A stretch of 64,000 nt of DNA. Source: Gammaproteobacteria bacterium Ga0077554 (lineage in GTDB: Bacteria; Pseudomonadota; Gammaproteobacteria; Ga0077554; Ga007554). The notes under the pieces are model-generated. The model did not search any database. It saw only the letters and a program-made list of their open reading frames with translations, and was not told where the DNA came from. Every line of letters begins with the position of its first letter. Position 1 is the stretch's first letter. Below are positions 1-6,798 of the stretch, in pieces. The DNA lies in assembly GCA_001464585.1 (NCBI GenBank), contig LNFF01000008.1, positions 1-64,000 of the forward strand, read 5' to 3'. The translations under genes and the position numbers were made by a program.

Positions 1-119
1 TCCGCTGTGAAATTTCTTCGTTCCTTTATCATCTTCACTTCCCTCGTTTAGGTGAATATTGCACCTAATGAGGTGTCCGTGTAAATTAGACCACTACAGT
101 CATATGGTCGCACCCCTTA

Positions 120-314
120 TTAAACTTGGGGGTGACGAATGAGCGATTCTATCCAGCCCGTAACGTCGGTAGATCGCCAGGCAACTGACCTCGGCCCAAG
201 ATTAATTGGGGCGGGAAACTCGCCGGATTTGATTTTTGCATAGGCGGTCGAGCGCCCAAGGCCGGTTATTTCAAGAACTTGGGGAAGGCGTAATAGCTTG
301 ATGTCTTCTTGCAT
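120..314 (-). CDS. alpA: AlpA-family excisionase/transcriptional regulator
   Basis: A 64-residue protein made of one winged helix-turn-helix, as in phage P4 and CP4-57 AlpA. The typical order is visible: a leucine-rich start (LLRLPQVLEITGLGRSTAY), then an SGEFPAPINLG wing and a WRSTDV-GWIES ending. AlpA proteins activate integrase or excision genes of islands that carry P4-type integrases, and such an integrase lies 1.5 kb away on the same strand. A GGAG ribosome site lies 8 nt before the ATG. The role in excision is inferred from family and context. Confidence 0.88.
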   Translation of the reverse strand: MQEDIKLLRLPQVLEITGLGRSTAYAKIKSGEFPAPINLGPRSVAWRSTDVTGWIESLIRHPQV

Positions 315-362
315 GTTGGTGGCTCCTAATATGTCTAATTGAGGAGCCTAGTATTGCAAATG

Positions 363-393
363 AAAATCCCGGTTTAGGGATTAGCGGGATTTT
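363..393. terminator. Inverted repeat, likely terminator, between two island genes
   Basis: AAAATCCCG (363-371) pairs with CGGGATTTT (385-393), giving a 9-bp stem with a 13-nt loop. A T-run follows on the plus strand and a shorter one on the minus strand. It overlaps the stop codon of the minus-strand gene that ends at 381. It probably ends that transcript before alpA, and may act both ways. Confidence 0.55.
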
Positions 394-1136
394 TTCTTTG
401 TGGATTTTCGTGATTTTTTTGGTTTGGGGTTTCTGATTTCAGAAAGTAGCTTCTTAAACCATGTAAAATCTTCCTCTTTATCATAATGGCGCTCTTTGTC
501 TCCTACCCATAGAACATCGCCAACGACATACAAGGGGCTATCTTCTGGCGCATCATCAAGCGAATGGAACAATTTTTTCCATAGCTCCCTTGCTTTTAAT
601 TTTGAAAAATTATCGTTCAATCTCTCAATATGTTTTCTTGTTGAACCGATGCTTTTTCCTTTCTTACTTTGTGCAATGAAGGGTGTAGCTCGATTAGCAA
701 GTGGTATGACGTACTGCAGCGAATGAGAAAATTCAGCAAGCATGGTAGTCCAAGCTTCTCGCAGCATTTCGACATACTCAGGCCACAAGCGGCGACTGTA
801 CAAAACCCGGTAACGTACTTCCTCCGCACGTTCAAGAAATTTACTGACCGCCCTTACATCATTCCGTGATGTGAATCGCCTGCACGCGGCTTCATCATCA
901 GGGGATTCTTTCCTGATTTTTTTATATTCTTCATCAGACCATGTATTCGCTGGAAGGATCAGGTCGGTTTTGACCAGCTTTGCCAGATTTAACCCGGTAC
1001 TTTCCGCAAAAAGGTCGGTTCCCTTTTTAAAATAATTCGGCCCATTCCATTGGAGCATGGCATCACATACATGATCCCGATAATCAGTTCTAAGTAGATT
1101 TTCATTAAAAAAGTCGACGCCTCTTTCTTCAACCAT
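381..1136 (-). CDS. Hypothetical island protein, 251 aa
   Basis: I do not recognise a family. The protein has no signal peptide or membrane segment. It is charged, with a predicted helical middle rich in Arg, Glu and Leu, and ends in a strongly basic tail (NPKPKKSRKSTKKKSR) that could touch nucleic acid. I chose the ATG at 1136 because AAGGA lies 7 nt upstream; an in-frame TTG at 1151 would add five residues. It sits between alpA and two small ORFs, all on the minus strand, in the variable part of the island, so it is probably cargo (defence, regulation or unknown). No function is claimed. Confidence 0.6.
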   Translation of the reverse strand: MVEERGVDFFNENLLRTDYRDHVCDAMLQWNGPNYFKKGTDLFAESTGLNLAKLVKTDLILPANTWSDEEYKKIRKESPDDEAACRRFTSRNDVRAVSKFLERAEEVRYRVLYSRRLWPEYVEMLREAWTTMLAEFSHSLQYVIPLANRATPFIAQSKKGKSIGSTRKHIERLNDNFSKLKARELWKKLFHSLDDAPEDSPLYVVGDVLWVGDKERHYDKEEDFTWFKKLLSEIRNPKPKKSRKSTKKKSR

Positions 1137-1171
1137 TACGCAATCCTTCAAGTGCGCCCCTCAATAAAAAA

Positions 1172-1225
1172 CCAAGCCAAGCCGGTGAAGGTTTCCGGCC
1201 TTTCGGGAGCTACCCTAGGCTTGGC
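1172..1225 (-). repeat. Intergenic hairpin element A, related to 1762-1816
   Basis: The outer arms GCCAAGCC (1176-1183) and GGCTTGGC (1218-1225) are perfect inverted repeats. The inner part carries AGCCGG and GGTTTCCGG. The element lies between a 71-aa gene and the 251-aa gene. A second element of the same size and plan lies at 1762-1816 with different but still paired arms, which suggests that structure is conserved. It could be a small structured RNA, an attenuator or a mobile hairpin. Confidence 0.5.
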
Positions 1226-1233
1226 GTTACACG

Positions 1234-1449
1234 TTAAGCCGCTTTCAGCCGTGCGCTTCGATCAAGGGAATACAGCTCGTTGCTCAAACCAAGCACATCT
1301 CTCTGAATCATATCGAGTAACCTCGTAAGCACATATATCTCATCAAAGTCAGTGCTACTCATTGAGCGTTCTCGAATCAGATTGATGGTGACTTCCAATT
1401 CAAAAGAAATCGTCTCGGCTTTGCTTGCCATATTAAATATGCCGCTCAT
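1234..1449 (-). CDS. Hypothetical small island protein, 71 aa
   Basis: A 71-residue, mostly helical, acidic-then-basic protein with no recognised domain. The start is supported by a purine-rich site (GAGGGGGT) upstream of the ATG at 1449. It follows the 83-aa gene with a 27-nt gap, so the two are probably cotranscribed. Its central part (FELEVTINLIRERSMSSTDF) looks like a helical pair of the kind found in small regulators, but this is not enough to assign a role. Confidence 0.5.
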   Translation of the reverse strand: MSGIFNMASKAETISFELEVTINLIRERSMSSTDFDEIYVLTRLLDMIQRDVLGLSNELYSLDRSARLKAA

Positions 1450-1476
1450 TTTTTTACCCCCTCGCTTGTTGTTTAT

Positions 1477-1728
1477 TTAAATATCCATAGCCAGCGTCAA
1501 TAAAGCGCCTTTTATCGTGTGGCGGCGTTCACTGATTCCAACAGCACCCTTGGCCGTGCTCCTCCTGCAGACTGCTACATATGCCAAGCCGGTGATTTCG
1601 CCCTGCTCGGCAAGGGCTAATAAGTCCTTAATCACTGCTATCGTTTCTGCTCGTGGAGTAATTTTTGTGGGAACTAATCTAAGTATATTGCTGCTGTCGA
1701 GTTTTGCTTTGGAGCTTTGCTTTCTCAT
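1477..1728 (-). CDS. Hypothetical island protein, 83 aa
   Basis: An 83-residue protein. A basic N-terminus is followed by a segment (VIKDLLALAEQGEITGLAYV) resembling small proteins that travel with phage and island integrases. AGAGGG lies 7 nt before the ATG. It sits directly downstream of the integrase, separated from it only by hairpin element B. No catalytic motif, signal peptide or membrane helix is seen. It is likely an island accessory gene. Confidence 0.55.
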   Translation of the reverse strand: MRKQSSKAKLDSSNILRLVPTKITPRAETIAVIKDLLALAEQGEITGLAYVAVCRRSTAKGAVGISERRHTIKGALLTLAMDI

Positions 1729-1761
1729 AACTGCCCTCTTTACACACTCCCCGATTTAGAA

Positions 1762-1816
1762 GCCGTGCCAGCCGGGCAGGGTTTCCCGGTGTCCGCCCTG
1801 TCGGGCTAGGCACGGC
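1762..1816 (-). repeat. Intergenic hairpin element B, related to 1172-1225
   Basis: GCCGTGCC (1762-1769) pairs perfectly with GGCACGGC (1809-1816), enclosing 39 nt that contain AGCCGG, GGTTTCCCGG and a final CTA. Element A encloses the same length between its arms, with the same AGCCGG, GGTTTCC and CTA landmarks. The arms differ by paired substitutions (AA/TT against GT/AC). It lies between the integrase stop and the next gene. Confidence 0.5.
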
Positions 1817-1823
1817 ATACTTG

Positions 1824-3077
1824 TTATGCGGTCTTGAGCGTTATCACTTCCGCACCAGCCTTTAACTTATCGAGATAATCGGCCCACTGCTGCATCATCT
1901 TGCGGCGTTCTGGCAGGTGCGCCGTGCGGTTGTAGGCACGTCCGTTGGGGTCTTTCACGGCATGGGCTAACTGGTGTTCTATCAGGTCAGGGCGCACCCC
2001 CAGCACTTCATCAAGGATCGTCCGCGCCATCGCTCGGAAGCCGTGGCCTGACATTTCTTCTTTACCTATCTCTAAGCGCCGCATTGCGGAAAGTACCGCG
2101 TTATCGCTCATTGGTCGCCCGTAGCGGGCGCCGTGAAATACAAAATGTAAGTTACCAGTCAGTGCGTGAAGCTCCCGCAGGATCGCCACGGCTTGGGTAG
2201 CCAGCGGCACAATATGCGCCGTGCCGGTCTTGGTTACGCTATATCGCCATTCAGCCGCATCAAGATCAATGTCAGCCCATAACGCCTTACGAAGCTCCCC
2301 AGGCCGGACAAACACCAAAGGGGCAAGTCTCAAGGCGCACGCCACCACAAAGGTGCCTTGATAGCCGTCAAGACTTCGCAATAATGCCGCCACTTGCTTC
2401 GGTTCTGTAATGGCCGCAAAGTGTCCACCTTTCGCCGGGGGTAGTGCGCCGCGCAAGTCGCCGGATGGATCGCGCATTGCCCGTCCAGTTGCCACGGCGT
2501 AGCGGAATACCTGCCCACAGTTGCCCAGCGCCCGGTGGGCGGTTTCCAGTGCGCCACGGTCTTCAATGCGGCGCACCACGGCCAGCAATTGGGGAGCAGT
2601 CACATCGGCTATGGGGGTGCCACCCATCCATGGGAAAATATCGCGCTCAAAACGTCTAATAATGCGGTCGCCGTGATGCTCTACCCAGTTGGGTGCATTT
2701 TTCGTGTACCACTCACGCGCAACCGCTTCAAAGCTGTTTGCGTCCCGGTCGGCTTTTACCGCTTTCATGGCCTTGCGGTTTTCGCCAGGGTCTATGCCTT
2801 GGGCGAGAAGTTCACGGGCTTCGGCTCGCAGTTGCCGCGCCCCCTTGATCTCTCGTTTTTTGCCTGTGTCTTCGTCTTTTTTGTAGTAGCTGGCAAGCGG
2901 AATATCGGGGTAGGTGCCAAGGGATAGCAGTTTCTCCTTATTGCCGAAGCGGTATTTCAGCCGCCACCACTTACCCCCGGCAGGTGTCACAAGCAAGAAT
3001 AGGCCACCCCCATCAGACATCTTGGTAGGCTTTACGCCGGGTTTAGCGTTGCGTATTTCAGTATCAGTTAATGGCAT
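1824..3077 (-). CDS. int: P4-type tyrosine recombinase (integrase) of the ssrA island
   Basis: A 417-aa site-specific recombinase. The N-terminal 90 residues match the DUF4102 arm-binding domain of P4-like integrases (MPLTDTEIRNAKPG, DGGGLFLLV, WRLKYRF). A SAM-like core-binding domain follows at about 110-200. The catalytic domain shows the first Arg in VRPGELRKALW, the HGFR box in MSGHGFRAMA, and the C-terminal nucleophile region (LAHAVKDPNGRAYNRTAHL). It catalyses integration and excision of the island. The gene is 189 nt from the 3' end of the tmRNA gene, the usual target of this subfamily, and reads away from it. The five GTTACCCC boxes in its upstream region may be arm sites or an operator. 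Confidence 0.95.
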   Translation of the reverse strand: MPLTDTEIRNAKPGVKPTKMSDGGGLFLLVTPAGGKWWRLKYRFGNKEKLLSLGTYPDIPLASYYKKDEDTGKKREIKGARQLRAEARELLAQGIDPGENRKAMKAVKADRDANSFEAVAREWYTKNAPNWVEHHGDRIIRRFERDIFPWMGGTPIADVTAPQLLAVVRRIEDRGALETAHRALGNCGQVFRYAVATGRAMRDPSGDLRGALPPAKGGHFAAITEPKQVAALLRSLDGYQGTFVVACALRLAPLVFVRPGELRKALWADIDLDAAEWRYSVTKTGTAHIVPLATQAVAILRELHALTGNLHFVFHGARYGRPMSDNAVLSAMRRLEIGKEEMSGHGFRAMARTILDEVLGVRPDLIEHQLAHAVKDPNGRAYNRTAHLPERRKMMQQWADYLDKLKAGAEVITLKTA

Positions 3078-3080
3078 TTG

Positions 3081-3185
3081 GGGGTAACTCCGCGTTGGGT
3101 GGTGGGGTAACTGTTTTCTGAATAGTGGGGTTACCCCCAGTGTTACCCCATCCAGAAGCTGGCTGCCATTGGACGATGTTACCCC
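3081..3185. promoter_or_regulatory. Five GTTACCCC/GGGGTAAC boxes upstream of int
   Basis: GGGGTAAC occurs at 3081-3088 and 3104-3111. The inverted form GTTACCCC occurs at 3130-3137, 3142-3149 and 3178-3185. Five exact 8-mers in 105 bp, in two orientations, fill most of the gap between integrase and tmRNA gene. Their place suggests integrase arm-type binding sites, recombination-directionality-factor sites or an autoregulatory operator. The first box touches the integrase start region. Confidence 0.6.
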
Positions 3186-3205
3186 ATAATGGACAATTAA
3201 GGCAA

Positions 3206-3230
3206 TAAAAAACCCGCACTTAGGCGGGTT
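3206..3230 (-). terminator. Intrinsic terminator downstream of ssrA
   Basis: Read on the minus strand, AACCCGCC-TAAGT-GCGGGTT forms a stem-loop followed by a T-run (TTTTTTATT). It lies about 36 nt past the tmRNA 3' end and before the integrase promoter region, so it should end ssrA transcription and shield int. Confidence 0.75.
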
Positions 3231-3265
3231 AGAAGGATGTTGCTGGATGTGCTTGGATGCTTAAA

Positions 3266-3300
3266 TGGTGGAGGCGGCGGGAATCGAACCCGCGTCCGCA
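3266..3300. other. Probable attachment site: ssrA 3' end
   Basis: The integrase-proximal boundary of the island falls at the 3' terminus of the tmRNA gene (T-arm and CCA end, 3266-3300). P4-type integrases recombine within such ends and restore the gene with an identical segment. The other att copy should lie beyond position 1 and cannot be seen here, so the exact core is unknown. Confidence 0.6.
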
Positions 3301-3635
3301 AGTCCGCTGCCCTTGGTTCTACATGCTTAGCCTGGTCATTAATTTAACCGCCCCCTCGCTGACAGGCAAGCGAGATGAGCGGCGGGTCCAGTTAGGTTTT
3401 AGTGCATTGGCCCTGGACAAACCGTTGCACGATCTTGCGAGAGTCGACCCCCGAATGCCCTTGCGGGCGCTGGACGCACAAGCGCGGCTCCAGTCAGAGG
3501 CTAGCCGGGATTAAGCGGCTAGGGCGTAGTTGTCGTCGTTGGCAACTATATTTTTTGCAGATGGATTTACGAGGTATTCTGCTCCTCGGCATGCCCCTCA
3601 GGTTTTGTAACCCACGTCGAAGCCAGGTCGCCCCC
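3266..3635 (-). ncRNA. ssrA: tmRNA
   Basis: A one-piece tmRNA of about 370 nt on the minus strand. The 5' end GGGGGCG (3635-3629) pairs with CGCCTCC just before the ACCA terminus, forming a 7-bp acceptor stem. The T-arm GGTTCGATTCC is present near 3285. The tag frame reads A-N-D-D-N-Y-A-L-A-A followed by TAA, on GCC AAC GAC GAC AAC TAC GCC CTA GCC GCT. This tag directs rescued proteins to proteases. The RNA frees stalled ribosomes together with SmpB, whose gene lies just upstream on the same strand. The genomic island is inserted at its 3' end. Confidence 0.97.
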
Positions 3636-3675
3636 GGATTCAATCAAGTAGACAATTAAAGTATATCACAAAGTG

Positions 3676-4164
3676 CTACTGGTTTTTGGTGGTTTTGAAC
3701 AGTTGTTGCTTTTCGCGCTGCCAGTCGCGGTCTTTTTCAGTGTCGCGCTTGTCATGCTCTTTTTTGCCTTTGGCGAGGCCGATTTCAAGTTTGGCGCGGC
3801 CGCGTTTCCAATACATGGCAAGCGGCACGATGGTGTAGCCCTTGCGCTCTACGGCGCCAATAAGTTTGTTTAATTCTTCTTTATTTAATAATAACTTACG
3901 TAGCCGCAGCGGATCAGGGTTGATGTGTGTTGAGGCGGTGAGCAGGGGTGAGATGTGTGCGCCAAACAACCAGGCGGCATTATCTTTGATGATGACATAG
4001 CCTTCTTTGAGTTGCAGGCGTCCGGCGCGCAGGCTTTTGACTTCCCATCCTTGCAGCACGAGTCCTGCTTCGAAGCGTTCTTCAATAAAATAATCATGCC
4101 GGGCAACTTTGTTGAGTGCGATGGTGCTGGTGCCCGGTTCGGCTTTTGCGTTTTGTTTTGACAT
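3676..4164 (-). CDS. smpB: SsrA-binding protein SmpB
   Basis: A 162-aa protein of the usual SmpB length. It has the OB-fold core motifs [33 protein letters not shown] and [11 protein letters not shown], and the basic tail that reaches the decoding centre ([20 protein letters not shown]). It carries tmRNA into stalled ribosomes. The gene ends 40 nt upstream of ssrA on the same strand, so protein and RNA partners are paired. The divergent gene on its other side is ratA, a common gammaproteobacterial arrangement. Confidence 0.97.
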   Translation of the reverse strand: MSKQNAKAEPGTSTIALNKVARHDYFIEERFEAGLVLQGWEVKSLRAGRLQLKEGYVIIKDNAAWLFGAHISPLLTASTHINPDPLRLRKLLLNKEELNKLIGAVERKGYTIVPLAMYWKRGRAKLEIGLAKGKKEHDKRDTEKDRDWQREKQQLFKTTKNQ

Positions 4165-4255
4165 GGCGCCATTATAAGGGTGAAAGGGTATGGCAGGTAT
4201 GGTATTTTTATGCTGTTTTTATAAAGTGGCGGTTTAGCCCAAAATTGGATTTGAT

Positions 4256-4693
4256 GTGACTACAGTAAGTCGAAGTGCGCTGGTGCCGTATTCTGCCAGT
4301 GAAATGTATGCCCTTGTGGATGATATCGAAAGTTATCCGCAGTTTTTGCCGTGGTGCAAAAGTGCCAAAGTTTTGAGCCGCAATGAGGATGAGGTGCGTG
4401 CCTCCATTGAGGTGGCACGGGGGGGAATTCAGCGTGCATTCACTACGTGCAATCGGCTGCAACCGGGTAAAATGATTGAAATTCGCCTGGTGGAAGGGCC
4501 CTTTCATCATCTGGATGGCTTCTGGCGCTTTGATGCCTTAAAAGAGCAGGCGTGCAAGGTGTCGCTGGACATGGATTTTGAGTTCTCCAACCGTATTTTG
4601 AGTATGACAGTCGGGCCGGTATTTGGTCAGATTGTGAGTAGTCTAGTGGATTCCTATTGTACGCGCGCGGTGACGGTGTATGGACAGCGATAA
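4256..4693 (+). CDS. ratA: RatA-family START/polyketide-cyclase-like protein (COQ10-like)
   Basis: A 145-aa protein with the SRPBCC/START fold. It begins [20 protein letters not shown] and [13 protein letters not shown] and has the closing WRFDAL and [15 protein letters not shown] strands. The family binds a lipid-like ligand: COQ10 relatives help ubiquinone function, and E. coli RatA was reported to hinder 70S assembly. The start is GTG at 4256; the ATG two bases upstream is followed at once by a stop. It overlaps ratB by 14 nt and diverges from smpB. Confidence 0.93.
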   Translation: MTTVSRSALVPYSASEMYALVDDIESYPQFLPWCKSAKVLSRNEDEVRASIEVARGGIQRAFTTCNRLQPGKMIEIRLVEGPFHHLDGFWRFDALKEQACKVSLDMDFEFSNRILSMTVGPVFGQIVSSLVDSYCTRAVTVYGQR

Positions 4694-5036
4694 GCTGTCC
4701 ATAGAAGTGCTGGGGCACAGCCATGGGTTGATTCAGGTAGAGGTGGTGTATGCCCGGCCTGATAAACAGATGTTAATCGCCGTTGCCGTTGAGCCAGGCG
4801 CTACCGTGGAAGAAGCCATTCACCGTTCGGGTGTGCTGAAGAATTTCCCCGAGATTAACCTGGACGTCAACAAGGTGGGGATTTTTAGCAAACTGGTGAA
4901 ATTGAATGCGCCCTTGCGTGCCGGTGATCGTGTGGAGATTTATCGCCCTTTGCTGGCGGATCCGAAAGAAATGCGTCGGCAGCGTGCGATGCAGGGTAAG
5001 AAAATCAAGGTAAGGGGACAGGCTCCACTACTTTAG
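4680..5036 (+). CDS. ratB: RnfH/RatB-family ubiquitin-like protein
   Basis: A 118-aa protein of the RnfH family (beta-grasp, ubiquitin-like). The core runs from [13 protein letters not shown] through [12 protein letters not shown] to [24 protein letters not shown], the usual C-terminal signature. It overlaps ratA by 14 nt, giving the conserved ratA-ratB pair whose molecular job is still unclear. Its last 32 nt overlap the 3' end of the convergent bamE gene. Confidence 0.9.
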   Translation: MDSDKLSIEVLGHSHGLIQVEVVYARPDKQMLIAVAVEPGATVEEAIHRSGVLKNFPEINLDVNKVGIFSKLVKLNAPLRAGDRVEIYRPLLADPKEMRRQRAMQGKKIKVRGQAPLL

Positions 5037-5403
5037 GGGTCGATGGTTCTGTAGGGGTTGCTGGCATGGGCAGGGGTGGCGATGGCGTACCGCCCGGTAG
5101 GGTATGATCATCCACGCGCGCTAATTTGTCGCCTTCGAAAAACAGGGTCATACGCTGTATCTCAGGCGCTTTGCGCCCTTTGGATAAGCTGTAGAGATAA
5201 TCCCAGCGGTCACGATGCAAGGGGTCGATCAGCAGGGGTGATCCCAGGACAAAGCTGACCTGGCGCTTGCTCATGCCGACTTTGAGTTGTGAGCGCATTT
5301 CGGGTGTGATGACGTTACCTTGCTGAATATCCACTTTGTGAACACTGCACGCAGACAATGTTATGAGGGTGGCGCATGCGATGCTAATGATAATCTTTTG
5401 CAT
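5005..5403 (-). CDS. bamE: Outer membrane assembly factor BamE (SmpA/OmlA lipoprotein)
   Basis: A 132-aa lipoprotein. The signal peptide ends in the lipobox LSAC ([19 protein letters not shown]). It is followed by the BamE fold: [40 protein letters not shown] and LTLFF-like strands. BamE is an accessory part of the BAM complex that inserts beta-barrels in the outer membrane. The C-terminus is a Pro/Thr-rich tail of about 30 residues, longer than in E. coli. The gene is divergent from fur across a 90-bp gap, as in many gammaproteobacteria. Confidence 0.95.
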   Translation of the reverse strand: MQKIIISIACATLITLSACSVHKVDIQQGNVITPEMRSQLKVGMSKRQVSFVLGSPLLIDPLHRDRWDYLYSLSKGRKAPEIQRMTLFFEGDKLARVDDHTLPGGTPSPPLPMPATPTEPSTPKVVEPVPLP

Positions 5404-5493
5404 TCGTGTTAATGTTGCTCAATAATGGGTGGAATGGATAGCTTAAGGGAGTTTGAAAATTATAGCATGAGCGTAACGTGAGAGACTAAACCT

Positions 5494-5913
5494 ATGGAAA
5501 ACCCAAATCTCAAAAAGGCCGGTTTAAAAGCTACCTTGCCGCGCATCAAGATCTTGCAGATTCTTGAAGAAAACCCCTTGCGCCATATGAGCGCTGAAGA
5601 TGTGTACAAAGTGTTGCTGGGCACCGGTGAAGATGTTGGTTTGGCCACCGTGTATCGGGTACTTACTCAATTTGAAACGGGCGGGCTGGTGTCACGTCAC
5701 CATTTTGAAGGTGGCCAGTCGGTGTTTGAAATTAATCAAGGTGAACATCATGACCATATTTTGTGCGTTGGTTGCGGCAAAGTGGACGAGTTTGTTGATG
5801 AAATTATTGAACAACGGCAACGCGCCATCGCCAAAAAAGCCGGTTATGTGATGACAGATCATTCGTTGTACATCTATGGCATGTGTGGGGAATGCCAGAA
5901 GAAAAAGATGTAA
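5494..5913 (+). CDS. fur: Ferric uptake regulator Fur
   Basis: A 139-aa Fur protein. It has the N-terminal winged helix (LKATLPRIKILQIL, AEDVYKVLL, GLATVYRVLTQFE-GGLV) and a metal-binding dimerisation domain with HHDHILCVGCGKV and a second Cys pair CGEC near the end. With iron it represses uptake genes. The start ATG opens MENPNLKKAGLKAT, the usual N-terminus. It lies divergent from bamE and upstream of a vitamin B12 unit. A palindromic repeat starts 10 nt after its stop and may end transcription. Confidence 0.97.
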   Translation: MENPNLKKAGLKATLPRIKILQILEENPLRHMSAEDVYKVLLGTGEDVGLATVYRVLTQFETGGLVSRHHFEGGQSVFEINQGEHHDHILCVGCGKVDEFVDEIIEQRQRAIAKKAGYVMTDHSLYIYGMCGECQKKKM

Positions 5914-5922
5914 ATCAGCATA

Positions 5923-6072
5923 TGTCATTTCGACCACCGGGACGACTGCAGGGATGCAGGAGGTAGAGCAACGCAGGGAGCAGTTGCCGAGAAATCCTTG
6001 TCTCGAGTCTCGAACGAAGGTGAGAGATCTTTGAGAGGTCTTTCAGGATTTCTCCCGGTGGTCGAAATGACA
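5923..6072. repeat. MITE-like element, copy 1 (150 bp, 19-bp perfect inverted ends)
   Basis: The ends TGTCATTTCGACCACCGGG (5923-5941) and its exact reverse complement (6054-6072) enclose a core. That core shares about 50 nt with the element at 6676-6784, in opposite orientation (landmarks GACTGCA, GATGCAGGAGGTAGAGCAACG, GCAGTTGCCGAGA). There is no transposase inside. It occupies the whole gap between fur and the 3' end of cobO. Confidence 0.85.
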
Positions 6073-6078
6073 CATTAC

Positions 6079-6654
6079 TCACCTTTTCCACAATACTTCT
6101 TGCCCCCCTTCAAGCCTTGCGATGACGCGGGCGATGACAAACAGCAAATCAGAAAGTCGATTGAGGTAAGTGAGCGCATCGTGATTGACGCTTTCGCCAT
6201 GGTTCACGCTTTCGCCATGATCCACGCTTTCGCTACGCGCCAGGGTGATGACGCGGCGTTCGGCGCGGCGGCATACGGTGCGGGCGATGTGGCAGGCCGA
6301 TGCGGCGGGGCTGCCGCCGGGCAGGATAAACTCCTTGAGCGGGGGCAGCGGGGCGTTGAAGGCGTCGAGCTGCGTCTCCAGACGTTGCGTGGCGTCAGCG
6401 GTGATGGCGCGATGGCCGGGTATGCACAGTTCGCCGCCGAGGTCGAAGAGGTCATGCTGGATGGCAACGAGGCAGGTGCGGATGTTGTCTGGTAGGGGGT
6501 ATGACAGCAGCATGCCGAGGTTGCTGTTAAGCTCGTCAACCGTGCCGTAGGCTTCGACGCGGGCGTGGTTTTTTTCAATCCGCGAACCATCGCCCAGGCC
6601 AGTGGTGCCGTCATCCCCGGTACGTGTGTAGATTTTCGAAAGCCGATTGCCCAT
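6079..6654 (-). CDS. cobO: ATP:cob(I)alamin adenosyltransferase, PduO type
   Basis: A 191-aa PduO-type corrinoid adenosyltransferase that makes adenosylcobalamin from cob(I)alamin and ATP. Diagnostic parts are the ATP loop near the start (KIYTRTGDDGTTGLGDG), RVEAYGTVDELNSNLGM, IQHDLFDLGGELC and the RTVCRRAERRV-L segment. The start at ATG 6654 follows AGAGG at 8 nt and gives the family N-terminus MGNRLSKIYT; a longer upstream frame reads through the repeat and is not used. Oddly, the stretch before YLNRLSDLLFV carries three ESV(D/N)H units, from an 18-bp triplication at 6187-6240. It follows btuB on the same strand. The symbol is used in the broad sense; pduO or btuR-like would also fit. Confidence 0.93.
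   Translation of the reverse strand: MGNRLSKIYTRTGDDGTTGLGDGSRIEKNHARVEAYGTVDELNSNLGMLLSYPLPDNIRTCLVAIQHDLFDLGGELCIPGHRAITADATQRLETQLDAFNAPLPPLKEFILPGGSPAASACHIARTVCRRAERRVITLARSESVDHGESVNHGESVNHDALTYLNRLSDLLFVIARVIARLEGGQEVLWKR
6187..6240. repeat. In-frame 18-bp tandem triplication inside the adenosyltransferase gene
   Basis: Three tandem units based on CACGCTTTCGCCATGATC, the first two differing at a few positions and the third diverged at its end. On the coding strand they add two extra ESVxHG hexapeptides before the conserved YLNRLSDLLF helix. Confidence 0.8.
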
Positions 6655-6675
6655 GTGTAGCCTCTTTGCTTGATT

Positions 6676-6784
6676 TGTCATCTCGACCACAGGGAGAGAT
6701 CCTGGGCATAGATCTCTCGGCAACTGCTCCATGCGTTGCTCTACCTCCTGCATCCATGCAGTCGTCCCTGTGGTCGAGATGACA
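6676..6784. repeat. MITE-like element, copy 2 (109 bp, 20-bp perfect inverted ends)
   Basis: TGTCATCTCGACCACAGGGA (6676-6695) is the exact reverse complement of 6765-6784. The core matches copy 1 (5923-6072) but runs the other way, so the adenosyltransferase gene is bracketed by an inverted pair. It fills the gap between the btuB stop and the cobO start and would fold into a long hairpin in a btuB-cobO transcript. Confidence 0.85.
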
Positions 6785-6798
6785 AGCATGAAGGGTTC

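Noticed and set aside
3266-3300. A separate tRNA gene suggested by the GGTTCGATTCC T-arm and CCA end
   Set aside because: The acceptor partner lies 370 nt away and a tag-coding frame lies between, so it is the tmRNA 3' domain.
5404-5493. Fur box between bamE and fur
   Set aside because: I could not find a convincing 19-bp Fur palindrome; only a loose AT-rich stretch is present.
5998-6495. Plus-strand frame of 165 codons opposite the adenosyltransferase
   Set aside because: It starts in the MITE-like repeat and runs antisense through a gene with clear PduO motifs.
6655-6789. N-terminal extension of the adenosyltransferase
   Set aside because: It reads through MITE copy 2; the family N-terminus and a ribosome site support ATG 6654.
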